From: CAYSBE01 sp044337585
Lineage (GTDB): Bacteria > Bacteroidota > Bacteroidia > UKL13-3
Direction: 5' to 3'
Assembly: GCA_044337585.1 (NCBI GenBank)
Contig: JBIINH010000001.1
Location: 9,454 to 73,453 of the forward strand
Length of the DNA stretch: 64,000 bases
Shown here: piece after piece, positions 9,130 through 17,505 of the stretch
How positions within the stretch are numbered: the stretch's first letter is position 1
Layout: the number at the start of each line of letters is the position of its first letter
Notes under the pieces: generated by a model
The model's input: only the letters and a program-made list of their open reading frames with translations
What the model was told of the DNA's origin: nothing
Databases searched by the model: none
Program-made: the position numbers and the translations under genes

Positions 9130-9600
9130 ATGACAGCACCCATCAGACGCAAAGCACTATTTCCAGGCACATTTGATCCGATTACGGTTGGACACGTTAA
9201 TATCATAGAACGGGCTATGAACTTATTTGACGAAATAGTGGTGGGTATAGGAAAAAACAGCAGCAAAGCTACCTTGTTTCCACTAGAAAAACGTGAGCAA
9301 TGGATTCGAGATATTTTTAAAGCCCATACCAAAGTAAGTGTAGCTACATACGATGGATTAACTGTAGACTTCTGCAGAGAGATAGGGGCGAATTTTGTCT
9401 TACGTGGCCTGCGCAATATGGCCGATTTTGATTATGAAAAAAACATTGCCCAAATGAATAAGCTGGTTTATAATGAGGCGGAAACTGTTTTCTTAATGTG
9501 CGACCCAGCATATACCCCAATAAGCTCATCAGTTGTTCGCGACCTTATTCGCAACAATGGAAGTATTGAGGGATTTGTGCCCAAAGAAGTAAAACTGTAA
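9130..9600 (+). CDS. coaD: Pantetheine-phosphate adenylyltransferase
   Basis: A 156-aa nucleotidyltransferase of coenzyme A synthesis that makes dephospho-CoA from 4'-phosphopantetheine and ATP. The sequence opens ALFPGTFDPITVGH, containing the T/HxGH nucleotide-binding motif (residues 19-22), and has the ISSSVVRDL motif late, as in all CoaD proteins. The length is normal. Its stop codon is directly followed, with no spacer, by the stop codon of the convergent gene at 9601. Confidence 0.97.
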   Translation: MTAPIRRKALFPGTFDPITVGHVNIIERAMNLFDEIVVGIGKNSSKATLFPLEKREQWIRDIFKAHTKVSVATYDGLTVDFCREIGANFVLRGLRNMADFDYEKNIAQMNKLVYNEAETVFLMCDPAYTPISSSVVRDLIRNNGSIEGFVPKEVKL

Positions 9601-10311
9601 TTACTTTGCCATTGCCTGAATTTTCAAATTAGCGGGCCATTTTTCTATGGCATATCGCAATGCTGTTCGCGGCATTTTTTGTTTGTTTTGCAGCACAAAA
9701 TCTATAATTCGGTCAGGCTGTTTTTCAAAACTTACTTTTAGCATCCATCCATATCCTTTCTGCACCATGTCATCCGGGTCTTTTAGAAGAATAGAGGCAA
9801 TTTTTAATATTTCATTTGTAAACAATCCCCTTTTGCCGGGTATAATGAGCGATACGGCAGCAGCCCTTCGCATCCAGGTATTTTTGCTTTTTGCCCAAGC
9901 AAACAGTTTAGGCAATGAGTCAGGGTATTGCATGATGTACGAGCCAACGCTGTGGTTGCAAAAAGTATCACACGTAGCCCAATTGGTAATGTATTTCGTT
10001 ATCCATTTTTCAAAAATGGGAAGGTCATTTTCTAAAAAGTTTTTCTTTTGCCTATACGACCAATCACATGCAACCATCGCTTCTTCTTGTATGCCTGATT
10101 TCCATAGGATTTCGCAAAGTTTAAATACATCAACTTTTGAGGGTTTGTCCAATAATCGGTAATATTTTCTGCTGAGCAGTTTCAAGTCAGCTGCTTTAAT
10201 GCCAATACACTGAATCTCGTTCTTGAAAAAACGCTGCGTTGATAAGGCAATGGCTTCGTTAGATTGATCAGCCATTTCTTGTTTTAACTGTTGCAACACT
10301 TTTTTTGTCAT
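9601..10311 (-). CDS. DNA alkylation repair protein (AlkD-like)
   Basis: A 236-aa all-helical HEAT-like repeat protein of the DNA alkylation repair (AlkC/AlkD) family. Typical segments are YYRLLDKPSKVDVFKLCEILWKS (helical repeats), WATCDTFCNHSVGSY and WMRRAAAVSLI. In the known family the Trp/Asp pair cups alkylated bases for excision without base flipping. Cytoplasmic. Its start overlaps the YggS stop by 4 bp, so the two are co-transcribed from the minus strand. Confidence 0.88.
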   Translation of the reverse strand: MTKKVLQQLKQEMADQSNEAIALSTQRFFKNEIQCIGIKAADLKLLSRKYYRLLDKPSKVDVFKLCEILWKSGIQEEAMVACDWSYRQKKNFLENDLPIFEKWITKYITNWATCDTFCNHSVGSYIMQYPDSLPKLFAWAKSKNTWMRRAAAVSLIIPGKRGLFTNEILKIASILLKDPDDMVQKGYGWMLKVSFEKQPDRIIDFVLQNKQKMPRTALRYAIEKWPANLKIQAMAK

Positions 10312-10967
10312 GGGTTTGTTCTTTCTCCAAATATGGTGCTACCTATGCGTATCATGTTGCTCCCGTTAGAAATGGCAATTTCATAGTCACTACTCATACC
10401 CATTGATAGTATATTAAAATCAGCTGATTTTAGTTCAGCGGCTTTGGAATCAAACAGGGTTTTAAGGTGTTTGAATTCAGCAGCTACCATATGCATATCA
10501 TCGCTATTGCTTGCCATACCCATTAGTCCGCGTATACGAATGCCACTCAATGATGTTGATGAAGCTAATAACTCCGTTAGCTCTTGTTGGTCGAGTCCAA
10601 ACTTTGTTTCCTCTTTGGCAATGTATACCTGCAACAAGCAATCAATAATGCGGTTATGTTTCAATGCATGCTTGTTAATTTCTTCCAACAATTTTAGGCT
10701 GTCAACCGAATGGATGAGGTAAACAAATGGAGCAATGTATTTTACCTTGTTGGTCTGCAGGTGACCAATTACATGCCAATGGATGTCATTTGGGAGTTCA
10801 GCAGCTTTGGCAACCAGCTCTTGTACTTTATTTTCTCCAAAGTGCCTATGTCCTGATTCATAGGCTTCTTGTATGTAGGAGGCGGGTTTGGTTTTGCTTA
10901 CAGCAACCAATATTACTTCGGAAGGTATTTCCTGCTTTATTTTTTCAATATTTGCACCAATACTCAT
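10308..10967 (-). CDS. YggS family pyridoxal phosphate-binding protein
   Basis: A 219-aa PLP-binding TIM-barrel protein that keeps free pyridoxal phosphate balanced in the cell. AVSKTKP contains the PLP-binding lysine (Lys25); FGENKVQEL, WHVIGHLQTNK, the HSVDS segment and the late SMGMSSDYEIAI and RIGSTIFGER motifs are all family signatures. Slightly short at the N-terminus compared with the usual ~225-230 aa. The start codon is only 3 bp from the start of the divergent gene at 10971. Confidence 0.95.
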   Translation of the reverse strand: MSIGANIEKIKQEIPSEVILVAVSKTKPASYIQEAYESGHRHFGENKVQELVAKAAELPNDIHWHVIGHLQTNKVKYIAPFVYLIHSVDSLKLLEEINKHALKHNRIIDCLLQVYIAKEETKFGLDQQELTELLASSTSLSGIRIRGLMGMASNSDDMHMVAAEFKHLKTLFDSKAAELKSADFNILSMGMSSDYEIAISNGSNMIRIGSTIFGERTNP

Positions 10968-10970
10968 GAT

Positions 10971-11396
10971 ATGAAATTTTTACAAACATATACATACACT
11001 GCCATTCTTGCTATTTTGCTTTTTGGTTGTTCTGGAGGCGAAAAAAAAATGACAGTATCACAACCCGATACGTTGCTTACTCGCTCTGAAATGGCTAAGA
11101 TACTAACCGATATTCATTTGGCAGATGTAATTATTACAGACAAAGCATTGCCATCAGATTCGGCATCCGCCCTTCGACAAGGATTTTATGAAGCTATTTT
11201 TAAGAAATTTAATCATAGCGAAGAAACAATCAGAAGCAATTTTGCGTATTATAAAACAGATATGCCACAAATGGACTCTATTTATGCGGATATCATAAAT
11301 CAATTGTCGCAAATGGAGGCATCCTACTCACGAATTCCTGATAATATATCACTAACTAACGAAGGTAAATTTAATGCCATACCCACAAAACCTTGA
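10971..11396 (+). CDS. DUF4296 domain lipoprotein
   Basis: A 141-aa lipoprotein: a signal sequence ending LLFGC, with the lipidated Cys at residue 20, then a DUF4296 domain (SEMAKILTDIHLADVII; QGFYEAIFKKF; the NFAYYKTD segment). The family is restricted to Bacteroidetes and has no known function. I use the ATG at 10971; an upstream in-frame start would lie inside yggS and ruin the signal peptide. The gene overlaps mutS2 by 23 bp. Confidence 0.85.
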   Translation: MKFLQTYTYTAILAILLFGCSGGEKKMTVSQPDTLLTRSEMAKILTDIHLADVIITDKALPSDSASALRQGFYEAIFKKFNHSEETIRSNFAYYKTDMPQMDSIYADIINQLSQMEASYSRIPDNISLTNEGKFNAIPTKP

Positions 11397-13743
11397 GCAT
11401 AAGCTCGAGTTTGATCAAATAAGAACCCGACTAAACGATTTGTGTATTTCGCCACTGGGGCAGCAATACGTTTCGCAAATCCGTTTCACTACCAAAAATG
11501 ATAGGGTAGAAATGATGCTTAGGCAAACACACGAATTTGTTAGCATACTTTCAACAGACAAGCCATTTCCGTCAGAACATTTTTACCCAATTGACATTTA
11601 CTTAAAAAAGGCTTCGCTAGAGGGAATGTTTTTGATTGAAGATGAACTGCATCACATTTTACTTATGATGCGCACTTTTACTCAAATATGTAAATATTTC
11701 GAAGACCGTAGTGAAAATTATCCAGAGCTTTTTCAAATTTTTGGAGGCATCACACTTCAGCCACATATCATCAAAAATATTGAGAAAGTGATTGATGAAG
11801 AAGGCATTATCAGGCCTAATGCATCGCCCGAACTTTCAAAGCTTTCGAGCCAAATTGCAGATAAAGAAAAAGAAATTAGAAGGCGAATTAATAAGCTTTA
11901 TGAGAAATACTACGAACTGAATTATTTAGGCGATACGGGCATTACGGTTAGAGACGGACGTTTGGTATTGCCTGTTTTGGCCGATCATAAAAAACATGTA
12001 GTGGGGTTTGTGCACGATGAATCAGCAACTGGGCAAACCATTTTTATAGAGCCTACTGAAGTATTTGATTTGAATAACATATTGCGTGAATTGCAAATTG
12101 CCTATCGCAGGGAAAGAGAACGCATATTGACAGAGTTAACCTCACGCCTGAGGCCTGATTTGCCCGAGTTGGCCAAGTATACCCAGAAGATGGGAATTGC
12201 AGATTTCATTAGGGCAAAAGCATTGCTTGCAATGCAATTGGACGCAAACATGCCAGTGCTCACCAAACATCCCGTCTTGCATTTGCAGAAAGCATTTCAC
12301 CCCTTGCTTAAAATGCGCTTGCAGAAAAATAAACAGGAAGTTGTTCCGCTCAATATAGTGATGAATAGAGATAGCCGCATTGTGGTGATATCGGGGCCAA
12401 ATGCCGGAGGTAAATCTGTATGTCTGAAAACAGTTGGGTTATTGCAGTATATGGCTCAGTGTGGTTTGTTAATTCCAGCTTCACCAAATAGTGAAATATA
12501 TGTGTTTAGCGATTTAATGGTTGATATTGGTGACGAGCAATCAATAGAAAATGATTTGAGTACTTACAGCTCACACCTCAAGCACATGAAATATTTTACC
12601 GATTTTGTGAATGCCAAAACACTGTTTTTGATTGATGAATTTGGAACCGGTACCGACCCACAGTTTGGAGGACCACTGGCAGAAGCAATATTGGATAAAT
12701 TGATGCGAAAAGGAGCATATGGTGTGGTAACAACCCACTACAGTAACTTGAAAAATTATGCATCCAATACGCAGTTTATCCAAAATGCAAGCATGTTATT
12801 TGATAATGTAAATCTTATTCCATTATACATACTCGAGCAAGGCAAACCCGGAAGCTCTTATGCATTTGAAATAGCTCAAAAAACCGGTTTGCCTGATGAT
12901 GTATTGCAGTATGCAAAAAGCAAGATAGGTGATAAACAAAAAAGGGTAGATGATTTGCTGATTGAATTGGAGCGTGAGAAGAAACATGTGAGCGAACTCA
13001 AACAACGTTTTGAGAAACGGGATATAGAAGCGCAAACGATGTTGGAAAAGTATGAGTTGCTGACAAAAGAGATTGAAACACAAAAGAAAAAATTGATAGC
13101 AGCCGCTAAGCACGAAGCACGCTCATTGATTAGCGAGGCCAATAGCCGTATTGAAAATACCATTCGTGAAATCAAAGAGAAAAAAGCAGATACCGAAACC
13201 ATCAGAAAAGTGAGGCAAGACATTAAGCAGGAAACCGAAAAGCTAAAAATAACCGAAGCCCCTGCTGAAAAACCCAAACCCAAACCGATTCATTCTATCG
13301 CAATAGGCATGACAGTGAAGATGAGCGGGCAAAGTGAACCGGGTGAAATATTGGAACTTAAAAAAGGAAAAGCCCTTGTAAGTTTTGGATTCATACAAAC
13401 ATGGGTAGATACGGACAGGCTAGAGATTTCAACCGTTGCCGATAAAAATAAAACAATTGCAAAATCGCCAATGGATTTGAATACTAAAATCCAACATTTT
13501 CAAACCGAACTTAACCTGATTGGTGTAAGGGGAGAAGATGCCATTCGGAAGTTGCAAGAGTATATGGATGATGCCTATTTATTAGGTTTCAAACAAGTGC
13601 GCATTGTGCATGGAAAAGGATATGGAATTTTACGTAAGTTGGTACGCGAGTGGTTGCGTAAATCAGGCATGGTTGAATCTATTGCAGATGAACACATCGA
13701 AATGGGAGGAGATGGCGTAAGTATTGTTACGTTGAAACTTTGA
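11374..13743 (+). CDS. mutS2: Endonuclease MutS2
   Basis: A 789-aa MutS-family ATPase with a C-terminal Smr nuclease domain. The core-clamp region covers residues 1-300; Walker A GPNAGGKS is near residue 341-348, Walker B LFLIDEFGTGTDP near 425, and TTHYSNLK follows. A long charged coiled-coil occupies about 515-630 and the Smr domain about 705-789, with HGKGYGILR near 745. The usual LDLRG of Smr is here LIGVRGE. Known MutS2 proteins act on branched DNA to limit recombination, and some split collided ribosomes. Length is standard. It starts inside the upstream lipoprotein gene and is convergent with the permease at 13749. Confidence 0.97.
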   Translation: MPYPQNLEHKLEFDQIRTRLNDLCISPLGQQYVSQIRFTTKNDRVEMMLRQTHEFVSILSTDKPFPSEHFYPIDIYLKKASLEGMFLIEDELHHILLMMRTFTQICKYFEDRSENYPELFQIFGGITLQPHIIKNIEKVIDEEGIIRPNASPELSKLSSQIADKEKEIRRRINKLYEKYYELNYLGDTGITVRDGRLVLPVLADHKKHVVGFVHDESATGQTIFIEPTEVFDLNNILRELQIAYRRERERILTELTSRLRPDLPELAKYTQKMGIADFIRAKALLAMQLDANMPVLTKHPVLHLQKAFHPLLKMRLQKNKQEVVPLNIVMNRDSRIVVISGPNAGGKSVCLKTVGLLQYMAQCGLLIPASPNSEIYVFSDLMVDIGDEQSIENDLSTYSSHLKHMKYFTDFVNAKTLFLIDEFGTGTDPQFGGPLAEAILDKLMRKGAYGVVTTHYSNLKNYASNTQFIQNASMLFDNVNLIPLYILEQGKPGSSYAFEIAQKTGLPDDVLQYAKSKIGDKQKRVDDLLIELEREKKHVSELKQRFEKRDIEAQTMLEKYELLTKEIETQKKKLIAAAKHEARSLISEANSRIENTIREIKEKKADTETIRKVRQDIKQETEKLKITEAPAEKPKPKPIHSIAIGMTVKMSGQSEPGEILELKKGKALVSFGFIQTWVDTDRLEISTVADKNKTIAKSPMDLNTKIQHFQTELNLIGVRGEDAIRKLQEYMDDAYLLGFKQVRIVHGKGYGILRKLVREWLRKSGMVESIADEHIEMGGDGVSIVTLKL

Positions 13744-13748
13744 TGCAG

Positions 13749-14849
13749 TTATTTTTTTAGCCTGTTGGGCCAAAAGTCTATTTTATTTTTTTTCTTTTTA
13801 TTTTCATCCATAACTGAATCGCCAAGCAGCAAAGCTATGGGCTTAAGTTCAATGTATTGTTCACAAACTACTTTGAACATCGCAGCTAAAGGCAAAAACA
13901 AAATCATTCCGGCTACACCCCAAACAGAAGCACCAATGATGATACTCAAAATGGAAGTGAGTGCATTAATTTTTAGGTTTCCTCCTACAATTTTGGGAGT
14001 TAGAAAATTGTTGTCAACAAACTGGATGAATGAGTAAAAAAGTGCAATAGAAATTGGCATCCATAATGAATCATACGTCATGAATGCATACACAATAGGA
14101 ATGGCTGCACCTAATAATGTTCCAACATATGGGATAATTGCCAATACCGCAGCTAAAAAACCAAATAACAATGGATTATCAATTCCAATAATCCATAACC
14201 CTAAACTATTTAAGCAGCCTAATATGAGCACAATCATAAGCAATCCAGAAAGGTATTGTTGGCCAACCTGCTGAATGGATTTAAACATCTCAAAGGCCTT
14301 TTTTCTATTTTCCTGAGGATAAAAATGAATAAACGCATGAACCAATCCTTTTCTATAGATTAATATCAAGAAGGTAAATACCATGGCTGTTACAAGTCCA
14401 AGTAAGAATTCAGATGTGCTGCTGAATGTTTGACTTAAGAGTGAGCCCCATGAAATATTCAACCAACTTTTTAGTTTTTCATATAACTCACCTGTCTCCA
14501 GCGTACCTACGAACCCCAAGTTTTTATTCGTGTATATAGTTATATCAGCAAATAGTCTAATTATTTTATCTTTAAAATCAGTGATGTTTTCAGTTTGATT
14601 CATGATGCTATTGGATAAAATAAGAACGATACCTCCAACAACAAGAAACAATGAAAGCATGGAAAGCGAAGTTGCCAATACCTTGCCTGCTCGCCACGAC
14701 TCAATTTTTCGGCATATTGGAAAAAGGATAAACGAAATTAAAAGGGCAAAAGCGAGTGGAATAAGAACCGATTTGGCCAAAATAAGTACCGCCAAAAAAG
14801 CAAATAGAGTGGCCAGTACGTAAAATATTTTTTGGAAAGACAGTTGCAT
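13749..14849 (-). CDS. AI-2E family transporter (PerM-like permease)
   Basis: A 366-aa membrane protein of the AI-2E transporter (PF01594) family: an N-terminal helix pair (LATLFAFLAVLILAKSVLI; ALLISFILFPI), a soluble loop region around 90-150, and a C-terminal bundle with GFLAAVLAIIPYVGTLLG, the family's best-conserved segment. The C-terminus is short and lysine-rich. Members transport autoinducer-2 or act as Na+/H+ antiporters; the substrate here is unknown. It ends 5 bp from the convergent mutS2. Confidence 0.9.
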   Translation of the reverse strand: MQLSFQKIFYVLATLFAFLAVLILAKSVLIPLAFALLISFILFPICRKIESWRAGKVLATSLSMLSLFLVVGGIVLILSNSIMNQTENITDFKDKIIRLFADITIYTNKNLGFVGTLETGELYEKLKSWLNISWGSLLSQTFSSTSEFLLGLVTAMVFTFLILIYRKGLVHAFIHFYPQENRKKAFEMFKSIQQVGQQYLSGLLMIVLILGCLNSLGLWIIGIDNPLLFGFLAAVLAIIPYVGTLLGAAIPIVYAFMTYDSLWMPISIALFYSFIQFVDNNFLTPKIVGGNLKINALTSILSIIIGASVWGVAGMILFLPLAAMFKVVCEQYIELKPIALLLGDSVMDENKKKKNKIDFWPNRLKK

Positions 14850-15075
14850 ATTTATAATAGTTATTCATTTAGTGTAATACATTTATTATACTAAATATTG
14901 ATATCACAGGCCTCATCCTATGAAACCTTATCAAATATACGCTTTACTTCTCTTCGGACAGTATTTTATTATTCTTCAGCGGTAGACAACTACATTAAGC
15001 AAATTCACCTATTTCGACTACTATTCATTAGCCACTTTGTAAAACAACTGCATAAGTACAAAATATGGTAAGTTG

Positions 15076-15243
15076 ATGTACGCGATTAAGGTGAATAGAT
15101 GGGCCCAAAAGAATTCTGTAAGTACCCTGAAAATCGGATTGATCAAAAGGCTTTTTCGACCCCAACTTCATTTTCTTACTGATAAGTTATTCGGACTTAT
15201 GAGAGAACTCTTTATATTTAATTTACCCAAACAAGTAAATTAA
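15076..15243 (+). CDS. Short hypothetical ORF ending in a hairpin
   Basis: An ATG-to-TAA reading frame of 55 codons, basic and hydrophobic (MYAIKVNRWAQKNSV... ending FNLPKQVN). The final 11 codons and the stop fall inside the perfect inverted repeat at 15208-15253. I recognise no family. It may be a real small protein, a remnant, or chance; no promoter was found. Confidence 0.25.
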   Translation: MYAIKVNRWAQKNSVSTLKIGLIKRLFRPQLHFLTDKLFGLMRELFIFNLPKQVN

Positions 15244-15253
15244 ATATAAAGAG
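15208..15253. repeat. Perfect 19-bp inverted repeat (hairpin)
   Basis: Arms 15208-15226 and 15235-15253 are exact reverse complements over 19 bases, separated by an 8-nt loop. The stem is very AT-rich (4 G/C per arm). No U-run follows on either strand, so it is not a standard intrinsic terminator; a purine-rich GAAAAAAA stretch follows on the plus strand. Confidence 0.85.
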
Positions 15254-15268
15254 GAAAAAAACTGTAAA

Positions 15269-15448
15269 CTATTTTCCCAATATTTTATGTTCGATATTAA
15301 TTATTGAATCAAGCATGGCTTTTTCTTTTGTAATTAAGGTGTCCAATAGCATTACTTTTGACATTTCTACATTGAGGGTTGAGTCCAATGAATTTAGTTT
15401 ACCATCTAAAATACGTTGCTTTTCTTCTAGCTTAGCTAGCGGCAACAT
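15269..15448 (-). CDS. Small coiled-coil ORF, possibly the 3' half of a frameshifted gene
   Basis: A 59-aa frame on the minus strand reading MLPLAKLEEKQRILDGKL and then an amphipathic, heptad-like helix to a TAG stop at 15269-15271. It overlaps the end of the secreted-protein ORF at 15436-15639 in another frame. A single-base slip near the A-run around 15449-15452 would join the two into one exported protein of about 125 aa with a C-terminal coiled coil. It might equally be a separate or non-coding frame. Confidence 0.35.
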   Translation of the reverse strand: MLPLAKLEEKQRILDGKLNSLDSTLNVEMSKVMLLDTLITKEKAMLDSIINIEHKILGK

Positions 15449-15639
15449 TTTGCATCATCTTCTTCGTTTAGCTCTCGTTCAACACACATTTTATCGCCAT
15501 TTGGAATTTCTTCTTTGTTGTCGAAAGCCAAATTAGTAGATTTATAATCAGCAACTTGTGAATTGAAAGCGACATTTGAATATGAGGCGTATGCCTGACA
15601 CAGCAAGAAGGCAAATAAAATGTATATCCTCAGTTTCAT
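15436..15639 (-). CDS. Small secreted hypothetical protein
   Basis: A 67-aa ORF with a clear signal peptide (MKLRIYILFAFLLCQAYA) followed by an acidic tail ending DDAKCCR. No family recognised. Its stop falls within the start of another open minus-strand frame, so it may be the truncated first part of a longer gene. A TATATTTG box (CAAATATA at 15647-15654) lies only 7 bp before the ATG, which would give an almost leaderless transcript. Confidence 0.5.
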   Translation of the reverse strand: MKLRIYILFAFLLCQAYASYSNVAFNSQVADYKSTNLAFDNKEEIPNGDKMCVERELNEEDDAKCCR

Positions 15640-15646
15640 TTCGCAG

Positions 15647-15654
15647 CAAATATA
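15647..15654 (-). promoter_or_regulatory. Candidate -7 promoter element
   Basis: TATATTTG on the minus strand, a match to TAnnTTTG, 7 bp upstream of the ATG of the small secreted protein. A TTG lies 15 nt further upstream (CAA at 15670-15672), shorter than the usual 17-23 spacing. If active, transcription would start at or next to the start codon. Confidence 0.35.
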
Positions 15655-15744
15655 ACTTTACCTTTTCAACAATATAGACTTTATTGAGTTTTACTTTATT
15701 TTTACTTATCTGCCAAAAACAAAAAAAGGTAATTTATAGTACTA

Positions 15745-17349
15745 TTATTTAATCACGATTCTGATGGCCGCTTTTTCATAAAGGGTTTCAATTTTCAGTA
15801 TGAAGTTTCCAATTAATTGTGGTCCATTGTTTTTTCGCACAAAATTATTTTCTCCAATCTTCACATCGGTCATAACATTTTCCTCCATCAATTTTCCATT
15901 CACATCATAAATTGAGATTTTAGTTGTTGTAGGTTTGTTTAAATAAAATTTAACCATAAAGTTTCCATCGTTGGGATTAGGAAAAACCTTAATTTTTAAG
16001 CTGCCATTGCTATGTGTGTTCAATTCATGAATTCCAACAGGGTTATTTTTAATAACGTAAACTTTAAATATTTGGCTGCTCGCAATGCTTTGAGTGCCGG
16101 TATTGGTAAAGAAAATATTTGCAGCGGTGCTGCTTATTCCTCCAAATATATACCCAACCAAAGTGCTATCAGCTGTTATGCTATCAAGTTTAAATACTTC
16201 ATTGTTGTATTGAGGAACTGTTGGTAAAGGGATAAATTCGGCACTGGCACCAAGCAATGTTGGCATTTCATTTGGTAGTTTGTATTCAGCCATTGCGCCA
16301 TCTGCAGTTCTGGTTACCCGTGCGATGGTTTTCACAAACGGCACATTATTATCCTGAACCAATATGCCTGCGCTGTCATAATACTGTGCGATGCCACCAA
16401 AAAACACATTGTGCATTTCATTTTCTTTTGCTGAGTATAAAGGCAAAACCCCACAGTGGTAGTGATTGTAATATTGTTGGAAAGCATTGTTTACCCAATA
16501 GCTAGCACTATCAATGTTTACACAATTTAGAAATGGGATATTGGCGGTAGGTTGAAAAACACCTGAGAAAGCAGTTAAGCCCTCGTTACCATTAGGCATT
16601 ATCTGTGGTACTGCATTGTAATCTCTTCGGTGCAGGTTAGTTGCATCAGTAATGGTTGGCAGATGATTTATGTTTACTGTAGTGCCGTTATCCAATATAT
16701 TAAATTTGCGAATGGCATCTGTATATACTTGTGTATAAGTTGCATTACCCATTGGATTATAGTTTCCATCAAATCTATTGCCCCCAATAAGGTAGTAAGT
16801 ATTATTGATTTTTTTTAAGTGCCCACCTGTTACTGCAAAAGATGTGTCGCTAATTTGGCGAAAATAACTAGTAAATGATGTACCCATGACCACTGCATTG
16901 ATAACAGCAGGTACGTCAACGGCTGTTAATTTATCAAATGTTTTTCGGCTGGAAGTGGCTGTGTGGAATCCATATCCACCAACCAAATAAAGGTATTTCC
17001 CATCTTGGTGAAACTCCATGTTCGTAGAACTTAATTGTTCTTGCAACGCTACAGAAAGTGAAGTTAATGGTGCGGCCCATTTTTGTTTCATAACTGGATC
17101 AATTACAATAAGCTGGTTATTATTTCCTGCTACATCAAATGCTGCGAAGGGTTGTCTTCGGTGTAGCCCATCAAGCCGGCCACCAATGATTAGCCATTTT
17201 CCATCGTGCTGACCAAATGCGTAGGATTGTATTCCCCCAAGTTCGGAAATGCTAATAGATTCAATATATACATTGAAAGGAGAGGTTTGTGCATATAATG
17301 ATGTGCCAGAAATAAATAGCATCCATAATATTGACAGTTTTTTTCTCAT
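15745..17349 (-). CDS. T9SS-exported kelch/beta-propeller-like protein with type A sorting domain
   Basis: A 534-aa protein with a signal peptide (MRKKLSILWMLFISGTSLYAQ) and a C-terminal type A sorting domain of about 85 residues (KVFPNPNDGNFMV, then SIYDVNGKLM, then GNFILKIET near the end), which directs secretion through the outer membrane by the type IX system. The region between has recurring WLIIGGRLDG, YLVGGYGF, YLIGGNRFDG and YIFGGISS segments, the GG-turn pattern of kelch-like propellers. Ligand and function unknown. It is flanked by AT-rich spacers and seems to be its own transcription unit. Confidence 0.85.
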   Translation of the reverse strand: MRKKLSILWMLFISGTSLYAQTSPFNVYIESISISELGGIQSYAFGQHDGKWLIIGGRLDGLHRRQPFAAFDVAGNNNQLIVIDPVMKQKWAAPLTSLSVALQEQLSSTNMEFHQDGKYLYLVGGYGFHTATSSRKTFDKLTAVDVPAVINAVVMGTSFTSYFRQISDTSFAVTGGHLKKINNTYYLIGGNRFDGNYNPMGNATYTQVYTDAIRKFNILDNGTTVNINHLPTITDATNLHRRDYNAVPQIMPNGNEGLTAFSGVFQPTANIPFLNCVNIDSASYWVNNAFQQYYNHYHCGVLPLYSAKENEMHNVFFGGIAQYYDSAGILVQDNNVPFVKTIARVTRTADGAMAEYKLPNEMPTLLGASAEFIPLPTVPQYNNEVFKLDSITADSTLVGYIFGGISSTAANIFFTNTGTQSIASSQIFKVYVIKNNPVGIHELNTHSNGSLKIKVFPNPNDGNFMVKFYLNKPTTTKISIYDVNGKLMEENVMTDVKIGENNFVRKNNGPQLIGNFILKIETLYEKAAIRIVIK

Positions 17350-17505
17350 TAAAGTTGATAATTATTAAACAACAATACGTAAATGAGTTTTCACAATTGG
17401 TAACAAAAGTTACGTATCTCAACAATATACTTTTTTAATGCTTGTGCTTAACAACATGAAGGATAGGGTGAAAGCATTATGCTTTTGCAAAACGAATAGA
17501 GAAAT

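Larger units (their letters stand above)
14850..15268. other. Gene-poor intergenic stretch
   Basis: About 420 bp between the AI-2E permease and the small minus-strand ORFs. It is AT-rich and holds one short plus-strand ORF and a strong inverted repeat (both listed separately). I see no tRNA, promoter of the TAnnTTTG type or known gene in it. Confidence 0.6.

Noticed and set aside
9647..10162. A 171-codon open frame on the plus strand
   Set aside because: It is antisense to the AlkD-like gene, whose family motifs are clear; the plus frame has no recognisable domain.
10869..10970. N-terminal extension of the DUF4296 lipoprotein
   Set aside because: It would run through the start of yggS and put the lipoprotein signal internally.
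12876..13283. A 135-codon minus-strand frame rich in Ser and Phe
   Set aside because: It mirrors the lysine- and glutamate-rich coiled coil of mutS2; such shadow frames are a codon-composition effect.
17471..17485. AAAGCA/TGCTTT hairpin after the cyclase-dioxygenase gene
   Set aside because: Only 6 bp with a 3-nt loop and no U-run on the minus strand, so not a convincing terminator.
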